Positions 43,529 to 53,092 of a stretch of 64,000 nt of DNA are shown here, one piece after another. Source of the stretch: an uncultured Eubacteriales bacterium (lineage in GTDB: Bacteria; Bacillota; Clostridia; TANB77; CAG-508). How positions within the stretch are numbered: the stretch's first letter is position 1; each line of letters begins with the position of its first letter. The position numbers and the translations under genes were made by a program. The DNA lies in the NCBI GenBank assembly GCA_949294555.1, contig CASFHP010000003.1:59473-123472 (forward strand), written 5' to 3'. The notes beneath the pieces are model-generated. The model saw only the letters and a list, made by a program, of their open reading frames with translations, made no database searches and was not told the DNA's origin.

Positions 43529-43673
43529 TTTAACATTTGAATTCTCCAAAAATTTTCATATGAATTATTTAAATATATTTTATAATCCTAGCATGATGAG
43601 GCATTTTTCTGCCTAAAACTAAACAATATTCATCAGATATGCAAATAGTTTAAAAATCTTAAATAAATCTAAA

Positions 43674-43702
43674 TTGACGAAAATATTAATTTATGTTATA
43701 AT
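43674..43702 (+). promoter_or_regulatory. Promoter of the AbiE-type pair
   Basis: TTGACG (43674-43679), 17-base spacer, TATAAT (43697-43702), 63 bases before the ATG at 43765. Confidence 0.75.
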
Positions 43703-43764
43703 GTTATTATAAAATGAATAAAATATGCAATAATTCATATAATAATAACAAAGGGGTGATAAAT

Positions 43765-44409
43765 ATGAATTATAGTGAAATAGTATTAGAATATATAAAT
43801 AAATGTAATTTAGATGATCCAATTTTTATAGAAGATATAAAAAAATATATAAAAGATATTTATAGTAAAAATGAGAAAAAAGTTTTTAAAAACATAAATG
43901 TAATTTTAAATAGAATGTGCAAAAAAAACATAATAAAACAATTCTATAAGGGAATTTATTATAAACCAACTAGAAATATTTTTGGTGAAATGCCACTTGA
44001 TAAAAATAAAGTTATTGTAAAAAAATATATTAAAGATGAACATGGAAATATAAAAGGATATATAACAGGAGCAAAATTATTTAATCAGTTAGGACTTACT
44101 ACCCAAGTTCCTAATATAATTAATATTATAACAAATGAATGTAAAAATTATAATGAATATAAAAATGAAAAATTAGGGGTTGTAATTAAACAACCAAAAA
44201 GTAAGATAAACAACGAAAACTATAAATACTTACAATTATTTGATATTATTAATAATAAAGATCATATTAATATTGAAGTTGAAAATGTTGATGAGATAAT
44301 TTACAAGTTTATAAAAGAAAATAATTTAGATTTTGAAAAAATTATAAAATATGCAAGAGAAACAAAGAATAAAAAAATATTGGAAAAACTATATGTTCTT
44401 GCAAGATAG
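43765..44409 (+). CDS. AbiEi/DUF6088-type antitoxin
   Basis: 214 residues. The N-terminal winged helix (FIEDIKKYIKDIYSKNEKKVFKNINVILNRMCKKNIIKQFYKGIYYKP) and the following IKGYITGAKLFNQLGLTTQVPNIINIITNEC match DUF6088/AbiEi antitoxins. ATG 43765 has AAAGGGGTGAT upstream, and a strong promoter 63 bases upstream would leave the earlier in-frame ATG (43714) almost leaderless, so I reject that start. It is followed by the AbiEii gene after nine bases, the standard antitoxin-first order; AbiEi proteins repress their own promoter. Confidence 0.82.
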   Translation: MNYSEIVLEYINKCNLDDPIFIEDIKKYIKDIYSKNEKKVFKNINVILNRMCKKNIIKQFYKGIYYKPTRNIFGEMPLDKNKVIVKKYIKDEHGNIKGYITGAKLFNQLGLTTQVPNIINIITNECKNYNEYKNEKLGVVIKQPKSKINNENYKYLQLFDIINNKDHINIEVENVDEIIYKFIKENNLDFEKIIKYARETKNKKILEKLYVLAR

Positions 44410-44418
44410 GATTGAATA

Positions 44419-45372
44419 ATGAATTTACATTTAAATAAAGAAACCTTTAAACAGTTTATAAATAAGATAAGTAGTGAAACAAATATTGGAACAGATATAT
44501 TAGAAAAAGATTATTATGTATGTTGCATATTAAATGAATTAGCTATGAAACAAGACGAGCTTCAAGCATATTTTAAAGGTGGAACAGCAATATATAAAAT
44601 ATTAGAAACAATGAATAGATTTTCTGAAGATATAGATTTAACTGTAAAAGTTAAAGAAGGACTTAGTAATAGTCAAAAGAAAAAAACATTTGAAAAAACG
44701 GATTTTGATTATCATATAGAAGGATTAAGGTTAAATAAAGAAAAAAACATTAAAAACGGAAGAAGTGAAGTTGCTTTTTATGATTATGATTCAGTTTTTA
44801 CGATTGATACGGAACCACTACAACGAGCAGGAGAAATTCAAGTTGAGTCAACATCCTTTACAGTTAGTGAACCAGTTGAAGATGCTGTTATAGAACCTAT
44901 AATTTATAAATATGCAAGTGAGGCTGAAAAAGAAATATTAAAAAATAATTTTTCAGTAAAAGAAATAAAAATAAAGATTATTAAATTAGAAAGAATGTTT
45001 ATTGATAAAATTTTCGCAGCGGAATTTTATTATACTAGGAAAGAATATAAAGATACTGCCAAACATATCTATGATATAAGTATTTTACTTTCTAATGACA
45101 AAATAAAAAAATTATTAATAAATGATAATGAAATAAGAAAACTAGTTGGATATAAACGATTAGAGGAAGAATTAAGAACAGAAGGGGTTAGTAAAGATAT
45201 AAAAATAAGAGACTTTTCATATTTAGAATGTAAATTTGACAAAGATTTTATTGAAAATTTCAATAGTATGCAAAATAAATATATAACGAATGAAAAATAC
45301 AAATTAGAAATAGAAGAGGTTAAAGAAAAACTAAAATTCATAAAAAATAAGTTTATAATTTTAGACATGTAA
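44419..45372 (+). CDS. AbiEii-type nucleotidyltransferase toxin
   Basis: 317 residues. The nucleotidyltransferase core has AYFKGGTAIYKIL (GG/S motif near residue 54) and FSEDIDLTV (D-x-D), as in the AbiEii/AbiGii toxin family, whose members modify tRNA or other targets with NTPs. The D-x-D pair and later KLERMFIDKIFA Lys-containing block are intact. It forms a type IV toxin-antitoxin pair with the upstream gene. It lies outside the tRNA-fMet element, in the accessory block to its right. Confidence 0.88.
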   Translation: MNLHLNKETFKQFINKISSETNIGTDILEKDYYVCCILNELAMKQDELQAYFKGGTAIYKILETMNRFSEDIDLTVKVKEGLSNSQKKKTFEKTDFDYHIEGLRLNKEKNIKNGRSEVAFYDYDSVFTIDTEPLQRAGEIQVESTSFTVSEPVEDAVIEPIIYKYASEAEKEILKNNFSVKEIKIKIIKLERMFIDKIFAAEFYYTRKEYKDTAKHIYDISILLSNDKIKKLLINDNEIRKLVGYKRLEEELRTEGVSKDIKIRDFSYLECKFDKDFIENFNSMQNKYITNEKYKLEIEEVKEKLKFIKNKFIILDM

Positions 45373-45603
45373 TGGAAAATAACATAGATAATCCATAAAA
45401 TTTTTATCGAGTTTATCTAATTGTTTTCTTAACATATTCATGTTATTATTGCACAAAACAATTTTTTGTGATAGAATGATGAAAAACAATAGAAATAACA
45501 GATTACTTAGGAAAAAAGGCTGAAAAAAATATAATTTTGGCATAGCCAAAATTTAATACTTTTCCAGCCAAATTTGTGCCTTGAGAAAGGATTGACTTAC
45601 TAT

Positions 45604-46860
45604 ATGGAAAAAAAATATGATGAAAGAAACAAAGTAAACTATTTAGACGGGAAAAGTTGGATAAGAACAGCAATTAATTTTTGGGAAATAGAAAACATTG
45701 AAAATCTAGAAAAAAAGATGATAGAATTTGTATATAAAAAAAGAGTTTCTGGAGAAGTTTTCTCTAATCTAACAAAAGAAAACAAACCAGAAGATATAGA
45801 ATATGATGCAACAATATTCAAAGTAAATAGTATAGAAGAGATAAAAAATGCAACAAAAAAAATAGTAAATAGTGGATACAATTCTTATCATTACTTCGTA
45901 TTAAATAATATTATAGAAAACAATATATTGTTATCAAAATATATCGTAGATATATGCCATTTAAATGGATTAGAATATAGAGGAAGAATAATTGTATATT
46001 TAAAAAATGAAAATACATATGTAACATTACAGTTATTTTTAAATAGAATAGAAGAAAAAAATTTCAAAGACATAAAAAGTATAAAAAAATATGAAATATT
46101 GTATAACCAAAAAGAGGAGCATTTTATTTATAGTAAATCCAAAATAGACAAGATTGGTTTAAAACACCCAGCTCCATTTAGTTATAATGATATAGAAGAA
46201 CTTTGTAATCTCGAGAATATCGAGAATTCAACTATATTAGATCCATTTTTAGGAATTGGTTCTACTATTATAGGGACATACACGAAAAATAATTATACAA
46301 TAGGAATCGAATTAAATAAAGAATATGTAGATTTAATCCTAGAAAGATTCAAGTTGTTAGAGTTGACTGACAAGACAGAAGGAAGATATGAAATTATCAA
46401 TGGTGATTCATTAAAAGAAGTAAAAAAGATAAAGCATAAAGTAGAATATGTTATTACTTCGCCACCATATTGTAATATATTAAAAAATGAAAATAAAGGA
46501 GTACGCCATGATAATACGCAAACTAGACAGGGCGTAGAATTTTATAGTAATAGTAACGAAGACATTGGAAATATTGATGATTATGACGAATATATAAAAA
46601 CGATGAAAAAACTATTTAAAGATATAAAAACCAAGATGAGTCCAGGAGGAAAAGTATATATCGTTATTAGCGATTTTACGGTAGATAAAAAAGAAAAAGA
46701 TGTACATTCAGATGTTATAAAATTCATGTGTGAAGATGGATTTTGCTATAATGGTACTTCTTATTTTATACAAAATCAGAAATCAATTTATCCATTTGGA
46801 TATCCATATAAAATCGTTTTAAATCATATTTTTCAATATGTTATGTGTTTTGAGGTGTGA
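45604..46860 (+). CDS. DNA methyltransferase, TSPPY type (M1 of the restriction operon)
   Basis: 418 residues from ATG 45604 (GAGAAAGGA ten bases upstream; the longer frame begins at an unsupported TTG). SAM motif I is DPFLGIGSTIIGTY and the catalytic motif TSPPYCNIL, the latter typical of N4-cytosine enzymes although some N6-adenine enzymes share it. About 200 residues before motif I are not recognised. Stop overlaps the next start. First gene of a four-gene operon with tight spacing and overlaps. Confidence 0.85.
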   Translation: MEKKYDERNKVNYLDGKSWIRTAINFWEIENIENLEKKMIEFVYKKRVSGEVFSNLTKENKPEDIEYDATIFKVNSIEEIKNATKKIVNSGYNSYHYFVLNNIIENNILLSKYIVDICHLNGLEYRGRIIVYLKNENTYVTLQLFLNRIEEKNFKDIKSIKKYEILYNQKEEHFIYSKSKIDKIGLKHPAPFSYNDIEELCNLENIENSTILDPFLGIGSTIIGTYTKNNYTIGIELNKEYVDLILERFKLLELTDKTEGRYEIINGDSLKEVKKIKHKVEYVITSPPYCNILKNENKGVRHDNTQTRQGVEFYSNSNEDIGNIDDYDEYIKTMKKLFKDIKTKMSPGGKVYIVISDFTVDKKEKDVHSDVIKFMCEDGFCYNGTSYFIQNQKSIYPFGYPYKIVLNHIFQYVMCFEV

Positions 46861-46862
46861 AA

Positions 46863-48131
46863 GTGAAAGAAAAAGAAACAAAAGTATATAAAGAAAGAAA
46901 GAAAAAAGCTCAATTTTTTACGCCCACACAGTTAGTTGATAGGATTTTGCAAGAAGCAGAAATTCCTTTTGAAAATAAAACAATTTTGGAACCTTCATGT
47001 GGTGATGGTGTTTTCATTGAGCAACTAATAGAAAATAATGAAATTTATGCAATAGATAAAGATAAGAACAAGACAAAAGCAATTAAAGAAAAATATCAAA
47101 CTGCAAAAGTAATTACAAAAGATTTCTTACAATATAATCCTAAAATAAAATTTGATGTGGTTATTGGAAATCCACCATTTAATTTACCAACAGATCAAAA
47201 ATATGTTGATACAACAGAAGGATTTGTAAGTCATGCAATTGACCTTTTAAAAGATGATGGATATTTAATTTTTATTTTGCCAAATACTGTTTTAAGAAAC
47301 AAAAAGTATCAAAATTTAAGGAAAAAAATCATTGAGAATACACAAATTTATAAAATAATCGATACTAGAAAAAATGATTTTTTAGGGGCAGATATTGAAA
47401 CAATCGCATTATTTTTAAAAAAAGGACAAGTAGATGTACAAAGATATCAATATAAAAGTAAAAACATTGATAGAATGGTTACATTAACGCGAAATGCAAG
47501 GGATACAATAAAAATAAATAATGACACAATTTCCAATGAAATTGTCAATATGATTGGTACAAGTAGATTGTCAGAAATATTTGATATTTATAGAGGAACT
47601 TCTAATTTAGAACAGTCATTAAGAGGAAAAAACATAAATTTTTATAATGATACAATTTTAACCCAAGGGGATAAGTATTATATCGGATTGCAAAATATAG
47701 CCTATAGATTAGTGGCCAATGTGATAAGGGGAGATGATAAAGAAATTTCGGATACAATTACAATATTAAAGCCAAAAGAAAATATGACTTATGAACAGCT
47801 TTGCTACATAGCAAATTTTTTAGATACCCCAATTGCCAATTATATGATACATGTAAATGCATTAAATGATTCAAAATTAACGATTCATATTGACAAATAT
47901 TATATTGAAGATATATGTATTCCCAACATCCAACAAATAGATGAACAGGAAATCAATACGCTAATTGAAAATTTAGAACCGTTAAGGAATGATAGACAAT
48001 TTGCAGAAGTAAGAAATGAATTTTTTTATGAGAATTATGGTATAAATGGAGAATTAAGAAAAGAAATCGAAACAATGTGGCAATTTCCAAAATATAAGAA
48101 AAAAAGGATGGAAATCGTGTATGGAATATAA
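46863..48131 (+). CDS. N6-adenine DNA methyltransferase (M2 of the restriction operon)
   Basis: About 422 residues. AQFFTPTQLVDRIL leads into SAM motif I ILEPSCGDGVFIEQL and catalytic NPPF in VIGNPPFNLPT, so a gamma-type N6-adenine enzyme of the Eco57I/TaqI group, followed by a target-recognition half. I favour the GTG at 46863, seven bases after TGAGG; a GTG two codons earlier (46857) is too close to it. Two methyltransferases for one system suggest an asymmetric target or one enzyme per strand. Confidence 0.88.
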   Translation: MKEKETKVYKERKKKAQFFTPTQLVDRILQEAEIPFENKTILEPSCGDGVFIEQLIENNEIYAIDKDKNKTKAIKEKYQTAKVITKDFLQYNPKIKFDVVIGNPPFNLPTDQKYVDTTEGFVSHAIDLLKDDGYLIFILPNTVLRNKKYQNLRKKIIENTQIYKIIDTRKNDFLGADIETIALFLKKGQVDVQRYQYKSKNIDRMVTLTRNARDTIKINNDTISNEIVNMIGTSRLSEIFDIYRGTSNLEQSLRGKNINFYNDTILTQGDKYYIGLQNIAYRLVANVIRGDDKEISDTITILKPKENMTYEQLCYIANFLDTPIANYMIHVNALNDSKLTIHIDKYYIEDICIPNIQQIDEQEINTLIENLEPLRNDRQFAEVRNEFFYENYGINGELRKEIETMWQFPKYKKKRMEIVYGI

Positions 48132-48594
48132 TAATGAAAAAGAAATGTATCCAGACATCATTGAAAGTATTAAATATTATATGGATTTTTACGGATATCC
48201 TTGCAAAATTTTTAAAACTTGGCAAGAATTTGAAAATGAATTATATGAAAAGTACCAAAAAGAATTTGATATTTTAGGAAACTTAGGAAAACCAGATATA
48301 ATGGTTATATATACAGATGATATGCAAAAAGAAAAAACTTTAATTATAGAAGTTAAAAAAGAAGATGTAACACTTTTAAATATCGCACAAGCAAAAATGT
48401 ATGGTGATATTTTTAATGCAGATAAAGTTTTTTTAGTTGGCCCATATGAACTAAGGAGAAGTATTAGACAATATTATGATGTCAATCACAATATTTTAAA
48501 ATATAGCAATGGTAGAATGATGAAATTTGTACAATTTAAAGATAAAAAATTAATGTTACAGAATGCTTTTCCAGAGGGAGGGGAATTATTTTGA
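48121..48594 (+). CDS. Small PD-(D/E)XK nuclease-like protein
   Basis: 157 residues. The nuclease core reads GKPDIMVIY (Asp59) and LIIEVKK (Glu77, Lys79), a canonical PD...E-x-K arrangement with preceding helix ESIKYYMDF. It overlaps M2 by 11 bases and the next gene by four. It is short for a stand-alone type II restriction enzyme and may supply the cleavage domain, with the following protein supplying recognition. Could also be a Vsr-like or accessory nuclease. Confidence 0.72.
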   Translation: MEYNNEKEMYPDIIESIKYYMDFYGYPCKIFKTWQEFENELYEKYQKEFDILGNLGKPDIMVIYTDDMQKEKTLIIEVKKEDVTLLNIAQAKMYGDIFNADKVFLVGPYELRRSIRQYYDVNHNILKYSNGRMMKFVQFKDKKLMLQNAFPEGGELF

Positions 48595-49580
48595 TAAGAG
48601 TTACAGAAAATGAAGCATATTTATTAGGCATTTTATTTGGAAAGGGTAGCATAGATCCAGTTGGAGATGGGGTCATTTTAAAATTTAGGGTTAAATTTAG
48701 AAGACCTACAGATCAAAGTCTTAGAGCAGATAATATACACACGGTTCTTCCTGAAAGAGACTATACAGAATCAGTAAATTCTAGATTGATGAATGATTTC
48801 TCATCTATTATAAGACTATTAAAAGATGTTTGGAACATACATGCAACCATTGATCTTCCCAATTCTAGTTCTTCTAGAAATTGGAAGATGAAAGAGATAA
48901 CGATAACAACGGAAGTCATATCTAAAGTTTTTTTACGTTTAAGAGAATTATTAAATACAGATGAATTAGATAATACATCATTAGACAAATTCCCATTCCA
49001 TTTAAACATGGAAAATTCTAGACCGATTTCGCTTGCTTTTATACAAGGGGTTTGTGATTCTTGCTCTTTAGTGCCAAATGAGGCTTCTAATAGCCATGGG
49101 AGCCAAGGAAAGCCTAGAATTCAGTTAGAACCAAGCCAAAGAAGATGGGAACTTCCTATTGGATTATGCAGGCTATTTCAAATTGGATTGGGAATCCCAG
49201 TAAATAATATTAATTGGGGACATCCACAAACTAGAAACAAATGGAGACATCAAAATCATCAATTTAGAGTATACTTAAGAAATATTCCACCACAAATAGA
49301 ACTATATAGATTAGAATATAAAAGAGAAGAATATCATAATTTATATAATAGAAGTAGAATCCAATATAAACAAGGAAAATTATGCCCATATTATAAAAAA
49401 GTTGCTAAAGGAAGTACTGTAACGTTACATAGAAGTGATAATGCCGACTTAAATAGCGATTTGCTAGATGATAGATTAAAAGGGATAGATGTAAATGTTG
49501 ATAGGAAAAAATCTGTCTGCATTTGTCAACTGCTAGGTTGTACACAATGTAAGGATTATTTTAAAGTTGAGATTGATTAA
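48591..49580 (+). CDS. LAGLIDADG-fold protein with degenerate catalytic residues, in a restriction operon
   Basis: 329 residues from TTG 48591, with GAGGGAGGGGA upstream and a four-base overlap with the nuclease gene. Two LAGLIDADG-like helices: LLGILFGKG (residues 11-19) and FIQGVCDSC (150-158). In homing endonucleases the aspartate near the end of each motif binds the metal; here those places hold Lys18 and Cys158, so cleavage is doubtful and DNA binding more likely. The C-terminus has a zinc-finger-like C-x-C-x4-C-x2-C (310, 312, 317, 320). No intein or intron context. Proposed role: sequence-recognition subunit. Confidence 0.6.
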   Translation: MIRVTENEAYLLGILFGKGSIDPVGDGVILKFRVKFRRPTDQSLRADNIHTVLPERDYTESVNSRLMNDFSSIIRLLKDVWNIHATIDLPNSSSSRNWKMKEITITTEVISKVFLRLRELLNTDELDNTSLDKFPFHLNMENSRPISLAFIQGVCDSCSLVPNEASNSHGSQGKPRIQLEPSQRRWELPIGLCRLFQIGLGIPVNNINWGHPQTRNKWRHQNHQFRVYLRNIPPQIELYRLEYKREEYHNLYNRSRIQYKQGKLCPYYKKVAKGSTVTLHRSDNADLNSDLLDDRLKGIDVNVDRKKSVCICQLLGCTQCKDYFKVEID

Positions 49581-49583
49581 ATT

Positions 49584-49943
49584 TTAAAAAATTTGTTTCA
49601 CATGATGAATATAAGGAAGATTGTCTTTTATGAAAATCTCAATAACATCTACACGCACAAACAGATGATGAAGTTTGTGTTTATATAAATAATATTCGCA
49701 AGCCCTAAACAAATGGTTCTGTTTATGTATATTAACAGCATCAATAGGAGAACCATATTTAAGGCTTGTTCTTGTTTTTACCTCAATAAAAACAAGTTCA
49801 TTTTTTGAAATATCTTTAGCAATAATATCGATTTCACCTTGATAACAAGAAAAATTTCTTTCAATAATCAAATAATTTTGTTTTCGTAAATATTCACAGG
49901 CAAAATCTTCGCCCAATTTTCCCGTTATTTGTCTAAAATACAT
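49584..49943 (-). CDS. yraN: YraN family (UPF0102) endonuclease-like protein
   Basis: 119 residues. GKLGEDFACEYLRKQNYLIIERNF, GEIDIIAKD and LVFIEVKTRTS give the PD-(D/E)XK-like core of UPF0102, a small conserved family near dprA/comM in many Firmicutes and thought to act on DNA. GGTGG precedes the ATG. It overlaps the end of the broken dprA gene by 19 bases. Backbone gene; the accessory block ends just to its left. Confidence 0.92.
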   Translation of the reverse strand: MYFRQITGKLGEDFACEYLRKQNYLIIERNFSCYQGEIDIIAKDISKNELVFIEVKTRTSLKYGSPIDAVNIHKQNHLFRACEYYLYKHKLHHLFVRVDVIEIFIKDNLPYIHHVKQIF

Positions 49944-50987
49944 ACATAACCACCTGCCACTCTTTTAATATAACCTTCTAACTCTAGAGAAAAAAGAACG
50001 GTGTATACTTCTGCAACAGATTTAGAGGTTATTTTGCAAATTTCATTAATAGAAATAGGTTCTGTCGAAATGAGTGCATAAATATCTTCAAATTTTGTAT
50101 TATTTAATTTTTTCTTATGTACTAATGCATGTTCCTGGACATTATTAGAAGAGATAGAAGAAAGAAGAGGAGAAGTATCATCGAGATTTAAAGGATGGTT
50201 AGTATCCATGTTTAATTCAGAAGAATAAGTAGCTGTATTGCTAAAATTTTGAAACAGATTACAACTAGATTCTAATGAAGACAAATCAATCGTTTGAATA
50301 TCTTTAAGTTTTCTTATATATTTTTTCAAAGATTTTATTTCCTGAAAAATATCTTCCACACAAGTAACGGCAATAGCACCATTTCTCAGCAAAATATTTG
50401 TTCCAACACCATGTGAATTCCAAATTTCATGTGGTAGAGTAAACAACTTTTTATTTTGTAAAATCGCTAATCTTGCTGTAACACTTGTGCCACTTCTAAA
50501 AGCGGCTTCTATTACTAAAGTTCCCAAAGATAAGCCACTAACAATGCGGTTTCTTTCCAAAAAATATTTGGACTGGTGTTTTGTGTTTGGAGGATATTCG
50601 CTAATGATTAATCCATTATTATCTAAAATTTTTTTATAGAGTTTTATATTTTCTTCAGGAAAAATATGATCAAAACCATTTCCAAGAACAGCAATTGTTT
50701 TCCCAAGTTGGTTATAAGAATATAAATGTGAAACAGTGTCAATACCGTTTAGCTAAGCCACTAACAATGGTAATGCCACATTGTGATAATTCATAAGAAA
50801 ATTTTTGCGCTAATAATCTACCATTTTTTGTACAAGAACGAGACCCAATAATGGCAATCATAGGATTGCGTAATAAATTGGTATTACCTTCTAAATACAA
50901 CACTTGGGGTGGATTGGGGATTACTTTTAATTGTTGGGGATATAGTTTATTATCTATCGAAATTGTTTTTATAAAATCAGTCCTTTC
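49925..50987 (-). pseudogene. dprA: dprA (DNA-processing protein A), frameshifted
   Basis: DprA loads RecA on incoming single-stranded DNA in transformation. Reading from the upstream part, IAIIGSRSCTKNGRLLAQKF and GITIVSGLA lead into a stop (KRY*); adding back one frame by dropping one base in the AAA at 50750-50752 restores NGIDTVSHLYS, AVLGNGFDHIFP, and RNRIVSGLSLG as expected. So a single extra base breaks the gene. The N-terminal part also lacks the usual helical domain and no standard start codon with good spacing is seen. A winged-helix tail is intact. Could be a sequencing error; comM beside it has the same kind of lesion. Confidence 0.85.
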
Positions 50988-51002
50988 TTAATAATATCAT
51001 TT

Positions 51003-51040
51003 ATATATACCTTCCAAGAGTTATACACTGAAACAGACAC
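51003..51040. repeat. Fragment of the TATATATACCTTCCAGG dispersed repeat
   Basis: TATATATACCTTCCAAGAGT followed by TATACACTGAAACAG, matching the right arm of the copy at 6898-7068. It sits between the broken comM and dprA genes. Confidence 0.5.
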
Positions 51041-51055
51041 TAAAATTTAGTAGAG

Positions 51056-52589
51056 TCAACGACACCAATATTTTCGGTCCAAACTTCTATATTGTATAGC
51101 TTCTGCTAAATGCTGTGTTTGAATATGTGCCGAATTATCTAAATCGGCAATTGTTCTAGCAACTTTTAAAATTCTACTATACGCTCTAGCACTTAAGCCA
51201 AGTCTGTTAAAAGCTTCTTCTAAAATGTGTTTGCTTTCTTTGGAAAGTTTGCAATATTTTGAAATTAATTTAGGTGTTAATTCTGAGTTTGAAAAAATAT
51301 GATAATTTTTATAACGTTCTAATTGTAATTGACGTGCTTTGTTTACTCTTTTTCTAATTTCACTTGAAGATTCAGAAGGTAAGTCATTTCCTAATTTTTG
51401 ATAATTAACACCTTCTACTTCTATATGAATATCAATTCTATCTAGAAGAGGACCACTAATTTTATGAATATATTTTTGAATTTGATCTTCACGGCAAGTG
51501 CATTGCTTTTCTTTTGAACCGTAATATCCACAGGGACAAGGATTCATGCTTGCAACAAACATAAAATTACAAGGATAAGTGGTTGAAAAATCAACTCTAC
51601 TAACCGTTATCATTTTATCCTCTAAAGGACCTCTCAGAACCTCCAAAGTAGATTTATGAAATTCTGTTAATTCATCTAAAAATAGGACACCATAATGGGC
51701 AAGACTCACCTCTCCAGGTTTTGGAAATCTACCACCTCCAACCAAAGAGGTTTCAGTAATGGTGTGATGAGGACTTCGAAATGGTCTAGTAAAAATAAAA
51801 GGGGTATCTTCTGAAAGCAATCCGGAAATACTATGGATTTTCGTTATTTCCAGAGCTTCATCAAAAGTTAAATCAGGCAAGATAGAAGGCAATCTGCGTG
51901 CAAGCATAGTTTTCCCAGAGCCAGGACTGCCGAATAAGTAAACAATTATGCCCACCAGCTGCCGAAATTTCCAATGCTCTTTTCACATTTTCCTGTCCCT
52001 TTACTTCAGAAAAATCAAATTCATAAGTGGCATGGTTTTCAGAAATAAAATTGGTTGTTGGTTCTGGAGAAATTGCAAAATTTCCATTTAAATAGTCAAT
52101 AACTTCATTTAGATTAGAAATGGGGATAATCTCTAAATCTTGAATAATAGAAGCTTCTTTGGCATTAGACCTTGGCAAAAGAATTCGTTTAATGCCTAAA
52201 CGTTTGGCTTCAATACAAATTGGTAAAACACCTTTTATAGAACAAATAGAACCATCTAAAGAAAGTTCGCCAATCAAAATGGTATCTGTTAAATCGGCAT
52301 TATAAATAAAACCATTAGCAATCAAAATACCAACAGCAATTGGTAAATCAAAAATTGAACCTTCCTTTTTGGTGCTGGCAGGAGCAAGATTAACGACAAT
52401 TTTTCTACTTAAAAATTCAGAAGTGGAATTTCGTATAGCTGTTTTTACTCTCTCTTTGGCTTCTCTAATACTGGTATCAGGTAGTCCAACAATTTCAAAT
52501 GCAGGCATACCAGCTGATATGTCTACCTGTATATTTACTAAATAACCTTGCAATCCATGCAAAGCAATGCTTTTTACAATTGATAACAT
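51056..52589 (-). pseudogene. comM: comM (YifB-type Mg-chelatase-like ATPase), frameshifted
   Basis: ComM is an AAA+ helicase promoting branch migration in transformation. N-terminal half from ATG 52589 (AAAGGATGAT upstream) shows SIALHGLQGYLVNIQVDIS, IVGLPDTSIREAKERV and NLAPA. The frame breaks inside Walker A: AAGGHNCLLI continues as RQSWLW, while the next frame gives GSPGSGKTMLARRLP. One extra base (about 51932) explains it. The downstream half has FLDELTEF, MNPCPCGYYGS and GPLLDRIDIHIEV, all intact. Either true decay or an assembly error. Confidence 0.88.
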
Positions 52590-52634
52590 GACATCATCCT
52601 TTCGTAATTGGTTACCACTCAGCCCTCTGTACAT

Positions 52635-53092
52635 AAGTGGGAAGTATTAATAAATTATTTATTATTTGGCTCAATATGATATTTAAGAATTGGTTTAAAA
52701 ATATAGAGTATATAATAAATAAAAATATAGAAATTTTTAATGAGAAAAATAAAATTAAACAACATTATTATACTAAATGATTCTTGGGAAATGTGTAAAA
52801 TTATTTATGAAGTATAAAAAATAATAGACTAAAAAATAGCAATTAAAATTCAGAAAAACGAAATTGAATTTTTGGTATAGGAAACAATATAAAACTTTAA
52901 ATTACTTAGAATCAATGTGAGAATAAATATTTTTGTTTATACAACAAGGTTATGTTTCTTATTTTTTGATGAGTAAAGTATACATTGCTTTCCAAAATTT
53001 GTCAATACTTTTTTTAAAAATATAAAATTTTATAAAATAAGATTGCTATATAAAATACTTTTTAGTAAAATAGAAGAGGGGGATGATAAAAA
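52635..53092. other. 458-bp intergenic region without a gene
   Basis: Extremely AT-rich. I see no supported ORF, tRNA or strong hairpin. It should contain the promoters for comM (minus) and the propeller protein (plus). Confidence 0.6.

Noticed and set aside
48591-49580. Intein or intron homing endonuclease
   Set aside because: Stand-alone gene overlapping a restriction operon, no splice blocks, and the metal-binding aspartates of both motifs are replaced.
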